Assembly (NCBI GenBank): GCA_038373885.1
Contig: JAWZYV010013141.1
Coordinates: 992,001-1,056,000, forward strand
Length of the DNA: 64,000 bases
Source of the DNA: Cheiracanthium punctorium
Taxonomy: Eukaryota; Arthropoda; Arachnida; Araneae; Cheiracanthiidae
Reading direction: 5' to 3'
The notes below the pieces were generated by a model. It saw only the letters and a list, made by a program, of their open reading frames with translations, had not been told where the DNA came from and ran no database searches. Position numbers and translations under genes: made by a program. Below are positions 53,292 through 64,000 of the stretch, in pieces; within the stretch, counting starts at the first letter, position 1, and every line of letters begins with the position of its first letter.

Positions 53292-53963
53292 ATATTACAC
53301 TTATTCAGCAATATGAGATAAAAAGTAAAAAAAATCAAAATTAATCTTTCAATACTGATTTTGTTCAACAGTTGTACGATGTTCCACAATATATATGTAA
53401 TAATAAAATACACTTTTCTAATTTAATCTAATTTAATTTAATGTTATTTGAAAAACCTTCTTTAATCTCTGTTACTCTTACTGTAAAGTTTGTTTCTCGG
53501 TCATACAAATATTGCATTAAGAGACAATTTTTAGAGTTCGATAAGGAGTAAAATTGTTGAATTAACAGTATATGTACTTTTCAGCGGTTTCGTTGCTGCG
53601 CCCTTTAGGAACTCTTAAGTAAGCAAATATTTCTCATGGCTTGATTGACAATGTAGTCAACTAATTACGTTTCAGAGTAACGCCTTCGCGATCGTGCTGC
53701 GCCCTGCCAGCAGGTGTAGTAACTGAGGGAGTATTTAAGCAAGAGCACGAAAATTTCGGTTTTGTTTTTTGAGCTTTTAATGAGCTTGGAGTTTAATGAG
53801 CTTGGAGTTAACATCAACGTTAAAACTTTTTTTTTCAATCACGTAACACCGTGCTGTGGAATATCTTACTGCTGTTGTACAAAATCTTTGGTTAAAGGTT
53901 ATTTTTTATTTTACAATGTTGCTGTAAATGTAAAAGTGTGTTCATTTAGATTTTTTTTTTAGA
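53292..53963. other. AT-rich gene-free sequence
   Basis: No supported feature. The 66-residue ORF at 53762 has no motif and includes a T-run translation. Confidence 0.45.
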
Positions 53964-54703
53964 CCATATTGCAGGGATATGCAAACTTTTTCGGTCGCGG
54001 GCCAAAAATCGAAAAAAAAAAAAAAAGTTTGGCGGGCCAAGATAAATTTTTCTAAAATTTTAAAAACAGTATGCATGCATTACAATTTAAATATGCTAAT
54101 GTGATGAATGAAATTGCGATTTCATTTTTAAAAGTTTGTTATATTGAGGTTCGAAATGAGATGAACTAATTCTAAGGAACGAGGCTAAATACTCATCTGT
54201 CAGTCTACTTCTGAAAGAATTCTTTCTAAGGTTCATAGTTGAAAACACTTGTTCACATATATAAGAGGAAGCAAACATAGCAGACTGATTTTCTGGGAGT
54301 GAGGTATTAAATTTGGGAAATTTACTTTCGATAATGATTTGTAAAGCTCTTACTTTCGCATATTTAGAAACAACTGCTTGAGATGATTGTTAGATTGCAA
54401 CTCAATTAATTGAAGCTGCAAATCGGACCTCACTGCTTCACAATTTACGTTGAAAAGCATGGTAAAAATATACAATTCTGTTTGAATGACACTGAAATCT
54501 TAAAATCTGCGTTCGAACTCAAAATGCAGTTTTTTCAACCCATCTTCATATTTCTTAATATGGATATATAATATATAAATATACATTTTCTTTTAAATTC
54601 CGTCGGACCGGCAAGTTTAAAATTCTATCCGCGGGCCGGATAAAACCTTTCGGCGGGCCGGATTTCGCCCGCGGACCGTAGTTTGTCCATCCCTGCAATA
54701 TTG
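53964..54703 (-). mobile_element. hAT element (724 bp) retaining the transposase C-terminus
   Basis: Flanks CCATATTG and CAATATTG (7 of 8). Ends CAGGGATATGCAAACTTTTT and inverted CAGGGATGGACAAACTACGG both continue into GCGGGCC-rich sequence. A minus-strand transposase relic fills most of the inside, so this is an internal-deletion derivative of an autonomous hAT rather than a bare MITE. Confidence 0.94.
54096..54565 (-). pseudogene. hAT transposase C-terminus (dimerisation domain), broken
   Basis: The minus strand first reads LKKLHFEFERRF, a stop, then DFSVIQTELYIFTMLFNVNC, EAVRSDLQLQLIELQSNNHL and KQLFLNMRK with a second stop. After a frameshift near 54280 it reads FASSYICEQVFSTMNLRKNS, FRSRLTDEYLASFLRI and a TAA-type end near 54096. 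YICEQ-FS-MN and RSRLTDE--ASFLRI are the hallmark of the hAT C-terminal dimerisation region (GTF2IRD2/ZBED5-like branch). About 150 residues of a usual ~600 remain; catalytic residues are absent. Confidence 0.92.
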
Positions 54704-56096
54704 TATTCTTTCATGAGATATTTCTCTGAATGACTTCCTAGAAATCTCTCTTTTCTCCTCCCCTCCCCCTCAAAACAAAATCTATTTTACAAAACTACTG
54801 CACATTAATCGCATAAAAATATCTTATTAAATACAATTTTTAAGTTACACTACGATGTTTATATTTGTTAAATTTGGATGCTGTATTTTCTTTTTAAGCG
54901 ATTTTCTATGATTATTTTGACATGTAAATCATACAATCTAGCGATATCACACTAACGAAGTATAATGCAACCCACGCTAAATACTTTCTCATATCTGAGA
55001 AAGGGGAGGGGGAGATGATATAAAGAAATTTTAGTTTAAATGAGACTGAACTTGGAACTGTATGCCAAGAATCTCTCCTAGTAGCAGTAGCTGAAGTCGT
55101 CCTTATTTGATTAAGGTTTTAACAATATCGACTAACAATAAATTTCTACTTTTCTAAATGATATCTATATATATAATTCTAAATAAAAGGTAGTTACTGC
55201 AGCAGTATACTGAAAAGCTGTTTGAGACGTTTAAGAGGCCACTTAATTTCTGAAATTTAAGTGTTTACATTGAGGGTAAATTATCTATTTCTTTCTTTTA
55301 AAAACTTTTGTGCTAGTTTCATTCGACAAACATTAAAATTATAAAGCTATAACTAGTAAGAGTAAAAATAAATCTATTTAAAAAAATATTTTTAGTTTTT
55401 GTCGTGTGTGAAAAAAGATTTCTACTTTATGTAAACACTTTAAACGCACTTCATCACTTAGGTAAACGTTAAGAAAGGGGGTAGTTTTGATGAAGTTTGT
55501 AACGGCTTAAACTTTTTCTGCAGTAAAGTCATACGACAATTTACTAGTTAAAGTTATTGAATTTCTAGAATTTGGAATGGAATTACGCATGTATTGATGG
55601 ATTCATATTTTAAAGACTAAGGTATCATTTATTGAAAAAAATATGTCCGGTAATTTGTTTTTCTTTAATCCTCAATCCCCCCCCCCCCCCAAAAAAAGGG
55701 GGGGGGGAATCATAAAATCTTTTTTTTTTTCGTCTGCAAATCACTTTCAAATAGGCTACTTCATACAAATTATACAAATTTTAAAGATATAAATAAATTT
55801 CCTTAAACCACCTTGTATACACAAAACACGTAGCACTGTGAAAGCACTATTTTGGCGAGTGGTAATTTTCGCGAAAATGAAGATATCAGTGATTTCGCGA
55901 GATTAAAATTTCGCCAATTTTATATGAATATAACCGAAAGTTAAAAAAATCCCGAAAGTAAATACCTAAATAAAAAGCCCCTTTTGCTACAGACATTTAA
56001 AGAAACTTCATTTGTTCGATAAATTCGTCCCCTCCCACTTACCATTTTGAATGGCTTCAAAGAAGCTGGTATAAACATTTTAAGTGAATGAATATT

Positions 56097-56142
56097 AAGG
56101 ATTATTTAAGGATTATTTAAGGATTATTTAAGGAGTATTTAA
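56097..56142 (+). repeat. 11-bp tandem repeat, about 4 copies
   Basis: AAGGATTATTT repeats head to tail with the last unit altered to AAGGAGTATTT. A recent slippage array. Confidence 0.9.
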
Positions 56143-56442
56143 GTGGATTCTATTACTTGTTTTATATTTAAAAAACAGTTGTATAATATTCAAGAAATAG
56201 TTGTAAGAAAGAAAGAGTTTGTAACTGTGCAAAAGATTTTAATAAGTGAAACATTTCTAATTTTTTATTATTATTTGAAGCGAAAAATGTATTTCGCTAA
56301 GATTTATCGCGATTACGATGGGTTCGACAAAATAAGTGCATTTACAGTAGAAAACAAAAACGTTACTCAAGGGTTATAGTTCTGAACCTTGGAAGAAAAC
56401 CAAGGAATTTAAAGTCTTTGATGTCTTTCGCACGTCCTAGAA

Positions 56443-56502
56443 CCCCTGTATACACACAGGCCGACCTGTCTGCCATCTTCATTAGGTCGGCATAAGCAGG
56501 GG
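56443..56502. repeat. Two-tier hairpin
   Basis: Outer arms CCCCTG / CAGGGG and inner arms GCCGACCT / AGGTCGGC are nested around a 16-nt loop in an AT-rich context. It could be a MITE core or a terminator-like fold; no associated transcript is visible. Confidence 0.6.
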
Positions 56503-56724
56503 TATTTGGCTTGGCGCGTTATCACGTTGTTGGCGTCGTTTTGTTTTAACAGCTAGCGAGTTTTTAAATGCAGTATTATACTTTGACTGAGAAAAATTTA
56601 AACCCTCTGTAGTGGCCTCTTCTTTGTCAAACGCGGCTGCCTGAACATGTTGTGAATTGAGAATAATTTTAAAGTTTTGCACTTTTTCAATAGGGTTAAG
56701 GGATTATTAAAACACCTTACCAGC

Positions 56725-57508
56725 CAGGGGCGGATCGTGGGTTATTTAATTGGAGGTTCGCAAAAAATTTCGAAATTTAAATATGCAGATACGACGCACT
56801 TTACAAATTAAAATATATTTGTGTTTCCAGTAGTTAAAGAAAACAATGTACGCAACTGAAAGAAAAACAAGTAATATTTTGCCTTACATTTCCTTACCAG
56901 GATAAGTTTTAGCAAAAGTGTTGTCTTGATTCATTTAATTTAATTTTTTTTTTTTGAAAGGACAATACTGAAAAGTGTCATTGCTTTAGCTCCGAAACAC
57001 TTATTTTACTCCCATCTTAATTATTTACAGTAGTTTCTGAAAAATATTGTAGTGAAAAATGATAAAAAGAAAAGAAAATAATAAGACAAAAATGGATTAA
57101 TTAACCGAATGTAACAAACCAAGGGAAAATACGGAAGAGATAACCGAAAAAAAAATCGTATGCGCGGACACTTAAAATGAGCGAACGGAATGATATTAGC
57201 AGCGCCGTACTTCCTCTCAACTCTCTCCGCTTCTCTTCTCAAAGAGCGGTTCTGAAGGGAGTTTTTCTGTAGGCACGTGCGATCGATTAAAGACTGTGCT
57301 GTAGTAGCCTACACTACAGTGCGTTAGTCCTAATAAGAGTATTTAATAATAGTGGGGGAGAGAGTAAAACTCACATTTTAAATTCACAAAAATCTGGAAG
57401 TGTACTTAAATATTTTTTTTTTGAATTTAATTTCTTAATGTGTTTATTCTTTAGTCTTTCATTTGGGGGTTCACATGCTCATGTGCTCAAATGGGTGCGC
57501 CGACACTG
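56725..57508. mobile_element. Probable hAT-like element (784 bp)
   Basis: Left end CAGGGGCGGATCGTGGG, inverted right end CAGTGTCGGCGCACCC; flanks TTACCAGC and ATTCCAGT agree at only 5 of 8. Ends of this kind belong to hAT MITEs elsewhere in the window. No transposase. Confidence 0.4.
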
Positions 57509-57516
57509 ATTCCAGT

Positions 57517-59842
57517 TAAATTTATGTGGAAAGATGAAGCCTATCGAATTGCATGTTAAGAATTTTAACTAACTGAAGTAAAAATACTGTAAATGAAATA
57601 ATGAATTTGAGTTTCACATTTCATAAAGAGTCAAGATTTTAAATTTGTAAGTCGAAGCAAATAAAATTACAAAAATAATAAATAAGTAAAATAAAAAGTA
57701 AATGTTTTTGTTTCATAGAAAACCAAAAACATTCTTACTGACTGCGCAGTAAACAGAAAATGCCGAAAATATTTTAAAATAAAAGACTTTTTTGCTTTGC
57801 GGGGATAAATTTGTTTTAAGAATGATAAGCTAAAGTACGATGAAAAATACCATGATAAAAGAATCAAGTTACTTTAGGAATAAATATTGTTTGTTATATT
57901 TGCATGATATCTACGGTGATAATTTAAATAGAAAACTTTGTAACTCTTGAAAATTTTTGTTTTTGCCCCTTTAAGACATTTTATTTTTTCGTGATTTTTT
58001 TTTTTTTTTTTTTTTTTTAATCGGCTTTGTAAAACAACAAACACTCGTTTGAAAATATTTTCCATAAATAATTTTTTTTCTTTTCTTTCTTTTTCTTTTT
58101 TTTTTTTTTAAAGAAGAAGAAGAAAGAACAAAATGCATTTATTATATTTGCGTTGGCTGCATTCATAAATAACTTGCACATATTCGAGAAAGTAGCTATT
58201 TAGAATCTCATTTTTTTCCCTTTTTTTAAATTTTTAAATTGGATTAATGAATAGAGGAATAAAATAAAATAAAGGCATAAGATTTTTTGTGACACTGTAA
58301 TAAAAGAAGTTGATCTCTTTAAATAGCAATGATTCGTTGTTTTTGAAAATGTTTGTAACTTAGCTCCACTTTAATAAGCGGAAGGAGATTTCATAAAAAT
58401 GAAGTCATAATTAAGTTGCACATTTCATGATTTCATAAACTGTACAGCTATATCTCTTCATATTTTATAAATTTATTCGTTTATTGTGTCATTAAAAAAA
58501 TCTATTTGCATAATCTAATGACATTATGCATGCATATTTATTCATTACCAAATATTCTGTTTATAACAATCTTGCAAATTTACGAACAACACGTGTAGTT
58601 TCAGGAGACGTACATTTTCAATTCATTTAATCTTAAGAGCATTATAAATCATTCAAAATTTATATTTGCGAGATTTGATTTCTTTTCTTTTGTAAAATTT
58701 TCTTTTAAACGTTTTTCTCTCAACGAAATTGATACGTAAATAAGGTTTGTCCATCTGTCCTTGCTGTAACAGCGGTAAATAGGCATTGATTTGCAACGAA
58801 ATTGCAGTAGCATATGTTCTACTGAAAATGATGCTCATAACATGGAGTTTTTATTCTACAGGCAGATCCAAGAATCTTTTTATACATTTATATTTATGAG
58901 GAGTCATTATTTAAATAGCATTTCGTAGACGTATTTCTATTTCAATTAAAACAAAATGATATTTTTATTTGTACATAGCTTATTGAAAAATAATTTTAAA
59001 ATTCATGAATATAGTGGAAAATAGTGCATATAACATACATAGCTTTTTTACACAAGCAAACAAAAGAATGCAAAAATAGCATTGATTAAATTCAGTGTTG
59101 CTCCCATCGTTGCAAAGATGCATAAGATGTACTTATTTCAAGATAAAATTATTTTTTTTTTCTAACTTGTGTTTTAAAAAAACTGCTTTTAGTTTATTTT
59201 TGCAATAATATTGTACTAATTGTATTTTCTGAAGAAAAGAAAAAGAAATTCATTACCAGAATAATTTTTCTTAAATTATTACCGTTTCTATTCTTAAACA
59301 GGTATGATTAAAAAGAAGAAAGTAAAAAGAAAGAAAGAAAGAAAACCGACTTTAAATTACTGCATCATAACGAAAAATAATCCCCATTGTAAAATAGTAG
59401 GGTTTGTCAGTTTCTCGACAAATATAGAAGATATTGCCAAGCTGGATTCAGTTTTGGGAATTTATTGTTTGGCGACAAGCATGGCGATAAATCGCAGAAA
59501 GTGGCCAACCTTGGTGACTTACAACTTTCACCTCTTTGCTGGACACTCTCTAGGCAATTGTTTAAAAACATGATTTCATTTCAGTTTTCTGAAGCAAAAT
59601 ATCATCAGAACTCGACTAAATTAATATGGGGCCATACATAAACTACCTCCTTTCAAATAAAAGAAGAATGATACGAAAGAAAGAAAAAAAAAAGGCTCCG
59701 ACAAATTTATAGCCTTCCTTTCGAAGTCAGTTGATAAATATCTAATATCTTAAACTGACCTTCATCATGTTGCTTTGCCTGAAAAATCTACTGACAACAG
59801 GCATGTGTCCAAATTGATTCCAAATGTATGGGAAAGTAATTG
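57517..59842. other. AT-rich; one unassigned 89-residue ORF at 59304-59573
   Basis: Poly-T runs lie at 57995-58020 and 58085-58110. The plus-strand ORF starts at an ATG two bases after a splice-acceptor-like CTTAAACAG at 59292-59300. It begins with a lysine/arginine stretch that is a GAAA micro-repeat, then continues with less biased composition (CKIVGFVSFSTNIEDIAKLD). No homologue is recognised. It may be chance. Confidence 0.3.
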
Positions 59843-60260
59843 GTGTCAACCATAGGTGCACCCACGGAGGGGAGGAGGGGTGGTGGATTAAGGGGCTAAA
59901 GCCCCCTGAAGCTGGAGAGTTAGATCTGAAATGCTTTAAACATTGAAAATTGTCTACAAATTATTTCTAGTTTTTTTAAACTTAAAAAAAGCGTTGGTTT
60001 TTAAATAAATACTTAAGTGTATGAAATTCAGTTAAACTCGGTTAGAATGTCACTGAAAAGTTCAGATAATTATTTATGACTCTGTAACGAGTAATGTTGA
60101 TTGTGTGGTTACGTTCTATGGACAAGTGCTACAGATTATTTTAACATTATAAGAGAATTATAACTATAATCGAGGTCACCAAAGATGTTCAGCTGTTTTT
60201 GTAGCACCACCAACCCCCCCCCCCCTAATCTAAAATCTTAGATGTGCCACTGGCGTCAAT
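59843..60260. mobile_element. hAT-type MITE (402 bp)
   Basis: Left end CATAGGTGCACCCACGG, inverted right end CAGTGGCACATCTAAGAT; flanks GTGTCAAC and GCGTCAAT (6 of 8). C- and G-runs sit just inside each end. A related fragment is at 27980-28180. Confidence 0.75.
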
Positions 60261-60374
60261 GTATAAAACCCAATAAACTATTTCGTATTAATTACGCTAA
60301 GCTTTGAGGACATTTTAACGCAGGCTGGCTCTAAATTTTGCTTGGTACAGGGAAATTGAATTTAAACTCCAGTA

Positions 60375-61330
60375 TACAGGGTGATTCATAACTTTATGTC
60401 AGAAATGCAAAGAGTGATAGAGGTGATCACCTCCATTCAGAATCATATACCAATGCGGTGCCGTAAACGTCCGCTTCATTTACCTGTTAATAATCGCTTT
60501 GAAAGAAATGCTGGAGTGTTTGTCCATATTCTCAATCGAGTTTCATAAGCAATGAGATTTTCTCCGGCTGTTTCAACCATAGAGATATGAATACCAGGAG
60601 ATGGCATTACCTATCTGACAATGAATCCGTAACTGTAACCGAGCCGCCATATTGTCTTGATCAAAACATTGCCGCATTAATGTGTTATTCTATGGTGACA
60701 GTCCCAATTTCAAAGAAATAATGTCGCCAAAGTTGGCGCCAAATATAATTACGTATTTACATAAACATACAGATATGGACATAACTGTATTGTGTAACAT
60801 TTATTTCGGATTTGTGTGCTTGGCTCGATGCTCGCTTATAAATCCACGTCAGAAGGAGACATAACTGTAAAACTTTTTACTGCAGAGTGCTGAGATTTTA
60901 TATTTAGAGCTATTGTAACATATAACTGTGCATCTTTAATTTTTAATCCGTGTATCTTTCACTTTTATTTAAAAGGGAATCAAAAAAATGTTCCACCATA
61001 CTTTGACTAACACAGTTACTTCATTTAATCCAATGCTGAAGATAGCTAATACCATCTTCTGGTATTCATATTTCTATGGTTTCAAAAGTGAAATGAAATG
61101 GAATTCACAAACTTCCAATTTTGATTAAGTGTTTTCTGTGACAGATGCATTAGTATTTGACATACGGTGCTCAGAATGTTCACTGTTACTTAAAGATTGC
61201 TTCCAAAGAGATCCTTAACAGGTAAATAAAGGCTACGTTTCCGACTCCAAATTGCTATGTGATTATGAATCTTCTTGGTTTACTCTATCATCCTTTACAT
61301 TTCTGACACAAATGTTTGAATCACCCTGTA
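60375..61330. mobile_element. Mariner-like element (952 bp) with ~245-bp TIRs
   Basis: Left end TA-CAGGGTGATTCATAACTTT and inverted right end TA-CAGGGTGATTCAAACATTT. The arms remain alignable past TTTATTTACCTGTTAA to an AACCATAGA-ATATGAATACCAG block, nearly a quarter of a kilobase each. About 450 bp of centre holds only short motif-less ORFs. Long-TIR, transposase-free structure marks it as non-autonomous. Confidence 0.88.
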
Positions 61331-61962
61331 TAAGGTTAATGAGAAAAACGAAAATAAAATTCCTGTGCAGTAGATTCCATACAAACAAGGAGTTAATTGA
61401 AACGAAACGCATAAAAAATTCTCGCAAAATTATTAACCGAAGAATTGAAAAAAAAGTATCACTCTTCATGCTATTGTTCTTTTAAAAATGTAATTAGAGT
61501 CTTATGTTCTCTTTATTCCCAATGATAATAAAGCATTTAATTTTCAGCGAAGACCAGTAATATTCATCAGAATATGCTCATAAAAAATCTTGTTTTCTTG
61601 TGATACAATGCAAAATAATTAAAATCATCAACATAGAAGCTAATTGGTAGTTTTTTATTTCTTTTACTAATTTCTGTTGTATCTCCTGTTTTTTTACTTT
61701 CATTTTTTCTGTCTAATTTATTTGATGGGAAATATGCTTTCAAGAAAATAAGTGTTTTTCTTTTATCATATTATGGTTAAGCGTAATTTTATGCTCTGCA
61801 ATTACGGATGAGCCTTTCAAGTTGTAGTCTGAAATGCGTATTGCAAAGAATGCAAGGCAATTAGGATTCAATTTTAAAATGTTTCACTGAGACTAACGTC
61901 TTTAAAGTATATAATGTTCTAATTAATAAATATGAATTATGATTTTTTTTTCTTAAACTTAG
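61331..61962. other. AT-rich gene-free sequence
   Basis: No supported feature other than the T-rich run leading to the acceptor-like site at 61961. Confidence 0.45.
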
Positions 61963-62080
61963 GCTTTGAAGATTATGTCTAATGCAAATGAGAATGATGT
62001 CTCAAATAAAAGCCCTCTTAATTTGCGGAATAGACATCAGTGGGAATGCTTTAATATTAAATTAAGAAACAACAAGAAAG
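61963..62080 (+). CDS. Candidate internal exon of an unidentified host gene
   Basis: A T-rich tract (61951-61960) and AG at 61961-61962 precede 118 bases that are open in one frame and end AAG|GTAAAT, a strong donor match. The conceptual peptide is ALKIMSNANENDVSNKSPLN then LRNRHQWECFNIKLRNNKK. Base composition is more balanced than the flanks. No domain is recognised and no neighbouring exon can be chained, so it may be coincidence. The length of 39 codons plus one base would set phase 1 for the next exon. Confidence 0.3.
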
Positions 62081-62304
62081 GTAAATCTTGGCGGAAGAAG
62101 GATTTATATTACACTTTCCAACACGTTCTTATTTGTGCTTACACTGATGCGTAACGTATGGTTAAATTTTAGGGTTCCCGTCTTTGAAAACTTGAGACAG
62201 AAGCGATCTCTATTCTACCACCATCGTTGCTTCCCACCATACATTTTTGAATCTCCTTCTCTGGTATAAATTTCACTAATTATATAAAAAGTTTGTTTTG
62301 TTAG

Positions 62305-62413
62305 AAACACACGGACAACTGTGAAAAGCTATGGTTAATATCAAACACGAACGACTGTGAAAAGCTATGGTTAATATTAAACACGAACGACTGTGAAAAG
62401 CTATGGTTAATAT
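62305..62413 (+). repeat. Tandem repeat, 36-bp unit, 3 copies
   Basis: Units carry ACGACTGTGAAAAGCTATGG followed by TTAATATCAAACACGA. The three differ at only two or three positions, so the expansion is recent. Confidence 0.92.
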
Positions 62414-62780
62414 CAAACATTTATAAATAAACATTACAAATATGCATTACATTACAAAAGATAATTATTATCAACTATTTAATTGAATTTATCGATATAT
62501 TTAACAATATTTTAAAAAATTACAAAACATGTTTTCTAAGAAACATAAATCTTTGTCAGATGACTTGAAAAGTTCATGGTATTCATCCTGATTTATATTT
62601 TCCAGTATGTGATCATCATCTTCATTGTCACTTTTTTATAAAAAGTCATCGTCTGTTCCGTATAGTTCATTTGATTATTCCACATTTTTGAATGAATTGA
62701 GAATTATTTCTGGTTTTATTTCATATCATGCTGTAATAATCTATTGATTTTGCTTGGGAAATGATGATGGGTGTTATTCA
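62414..62780. other. AT-rich; related to 34388-34432 at its start
   Basis: 62423-62471 matches the interior of the unclassified element at 34260. A possible end of the same family is at 62985-63010. No coding frame. Confidence 0.35.
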
Positions 62781-62948
62781 GCAGTAACCATGGGCGCCGA
62801 ATATTTCCCAGGGGGGGGGCAAAGACTACTTTAACGTATGGTTACCATGTTGGAAAGAGCAAAAAAGCAAGGGAAAACACTGCATACAAAAATCCAGGGT
62901 GGGGCATTGCCCTCCTTGCCCTATGCTGCCGGTGCCCATGGCAGTAAC
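62781..62948. mobile_element. Small MITE (152 bp) with exact 8-bp duplication
   Basis: GCAGTAAC occurs at 62781-62788 and 62941-62948. Ends CATGGGCGCCGAATAT and inverted CATGGGCACCGGCAGCAT. The 8-bp target fits hAT; the CATGG start instead of CAG(T/G)G is unusual. A G9 run follows the left end. Confidence 0.85.
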
Positions 62949-63767
62949 TGTTTGAAAATAATGACATAACTAAATTTACTGGTGCGTGTTATACACCGGG
63001 ATATACGGTATTGCTCATAGAGCTTTATGCATGTAAACACTTTCGGATCTTGCAGCATAGGTGCAGCGTAGAAGAGGGCATGCCCCCTTATCGTTGTTTA
63101 GAAAACGTTTTTTCTAACTTGAGGTTTCAATACATAAAGTTTATGCCTCTTAGTAATACACATCCGTTCTAAAGTCCGTTGTCACCCCGATAATTGAACG
63201 GCAAGAGCTATACTCATAAAAGCTGGGTCTAGGTATAGTAAAGTTGTTATGCGCTACGCAAGAAAACGTCCAACAGCGCCACCTGGCCGATAAATTTGGT
63301 GTCGGCGTTCTCATCTTGAAAACGGCACGAGATACGTGAAAAAAAGTTTACTACAACGTTGTTCAGCATCTCGATTTAGTGAGAAAGTGACCTTACGCAC
63401 ATCAGCGTGCGCAATAATGCCACGAATGGAAGTCATTAAAAGCACATTTTTATGATCGAGTTTTAAAAAACTCCACTTGATTGACATTAGGTTCATTTAT
63501 CTTTCACAAGCTGCCACCCGCGAATTCGTCCGCATCGGCTTTAGAATTAGGTCCCGAGAGAAATGTAGCATGTGTGAATAACAAATATTGTTGCGACAAA
63601 AGAAACTGCATTTAAGTATTACTTGCTTTTTACTTGTTTCAAATGAAGTATAATGCATGGTAGTATACTTCATTTAAAATAAGAGAATATGCAGAGTTAC
63701 TAAATTTAGATTTTTTTCAGGCATTTGGCGAATAGAGACAGTTATGACAGTATTTGCGAACTGTTTT
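62949..63767. other. Unassigned, partly GC-balanced
   Basis: 63230-63540 is less AT-rich and holds a 61-residue minus ORF (63496-63311) and a CAACAGCGCCACCTGG motif that recalls mariner untranslated regions (compare CGCCAGGTGGCG at 7650). No transposase motif was read. Confidence 0.35.
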
Positions 63768-64000
63768 GTAAAAGAAATATTTATGCTATATGCATGAATT
63801 TTAGTCTATGTTAATCAGGAATAGAGCAGCTTTCTATTAGTGAAAAAGTTTGAGAATCGGTTCTGTAGTTACAGAGATACCCAGAGAGCGTAATGTATTA
63901 GAATTATTTTGAGTGTTCCTGTAAAGGAACTATTTACGCTACATGCATGAATTTTAGCCTATAATACTCAAGAATAGTGTAGCTTACTATCAGTAAAAAA
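63768..64000 (+). repeat. Direct repeat, 153-bp period, cut by the window end
   Basis: 63768-63848 and 63921-64000 align (ATGCATGAATTTTAG, AATAG-G-AGCTT-CTAT). The intervening sequence includes GAGAATCGGTTCTGTAGTTA, a phrase typical of dispersed arthropod repeats with tandem units. Its period is close to the 155-bp Helitron array at 20450 but the sequence is different. Confidence 0.75.

Larger units (their letters stand above)
54704..56716. other. Mostly AT-rich, gene-free
   Basis: A C/A/G homopolymer cluster lies at 55677-55708. An ATTTCGCGA-rich patch at 55850-55925 (TTTTCGCGAAAATGAAG, ATTTCGCGAGATTAAAATTT) looks like part of a dispersed repeat with CGCGA palindromes. The ORF at 56143-56379 has no motif. 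Confidence 0.4.

Noticed and set aside
1..64000. Integrated viral genome or bacterial contamination
   Set aside because: No capsid, viral polymerase or operon-like gene packing is seen. Composition, microsatellites and eukaryotic transposons are continuous across the window.

Overview
The window is nuclear DNA from an animal, most likely an arthropod. It is visibly AT-rich, packed with homopolymer and TA runs, and has no long intact open reading frame on either strand. The recognisable content is almost entirely transposon-derived: Tc1/mariner relatives with the FFLWGY-type transposase C-terminus, piggyBac, hAT, pogo-like and Helitron non-autonomous elements, Jockey-like non-LTR retrotransposons, and tRNA-derived SINEs. 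That mixture is typical of arthropod (for example chelicerate) repeat deserts. The lineage is inference; no conserved single-copy host gene is visible. One short candidate exon (61963-62080) and a few unassigned ORFs are the only possible host coding signals.

Layout. 0-7 kb: a long-TIR mariner-like element (100-804), an ACGTC-motif cluster, a dispersed 260-bp repeat, a piggyBac MITE of family A (3444-3727) and a truncated MITE of family B (6306). 7-15 kb: transposase relics, a SINE with a 14-bp target duplication (8101-8418), pogo-like MITEs, a 159-bp palindromic MITE, and a 1.3-kb mariner relic (12761-14091) split by a second family A MITE. 15-24 kb: two family B MITEs with long hairpin cores, a Tc1 relic, a Helitron on the minus strand built from about eight 155-bp repeats (20296-21771), and a mariner whose right TIR has dissolved into a TA microsatellite. 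24-36 kb: sparse sequence, then half of a family B MITE fused to a Jockey-type ORF1 pseudogene (28188-30213), a hAT MITE and a full SINE.

36-53 kb is built from segmental tandem duplications: a 3.15-kb duplication later invaded by a hAT, a more diverged array with a period near 2.2 kb, and a recent three-copy array with a period near 1.52 kb. The last begins inside a 3.2-kb composite hAT-bounded block that holds a 5'-truncated Jockey insertion, itself holding a 169-bp hAT MITE. 53-64 kb: hAT elements, one with transposase remnants (53964-54703), a mariner-like element with roughly 245-bp TIRs (60375-61330), a small palindromic MITE and a truncated direct repeat at the window end.

No pathway or operon can be described. 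What the parts show together is a datable nest of insertions: exact or near-exact target duplications (TTAA, TA, 8 bp, 14 bp, 19 bp) define the borders of many elements and their relative ages. All identifications come from motif reading, terminal-repeat matching and translation by eye, not from database searches.
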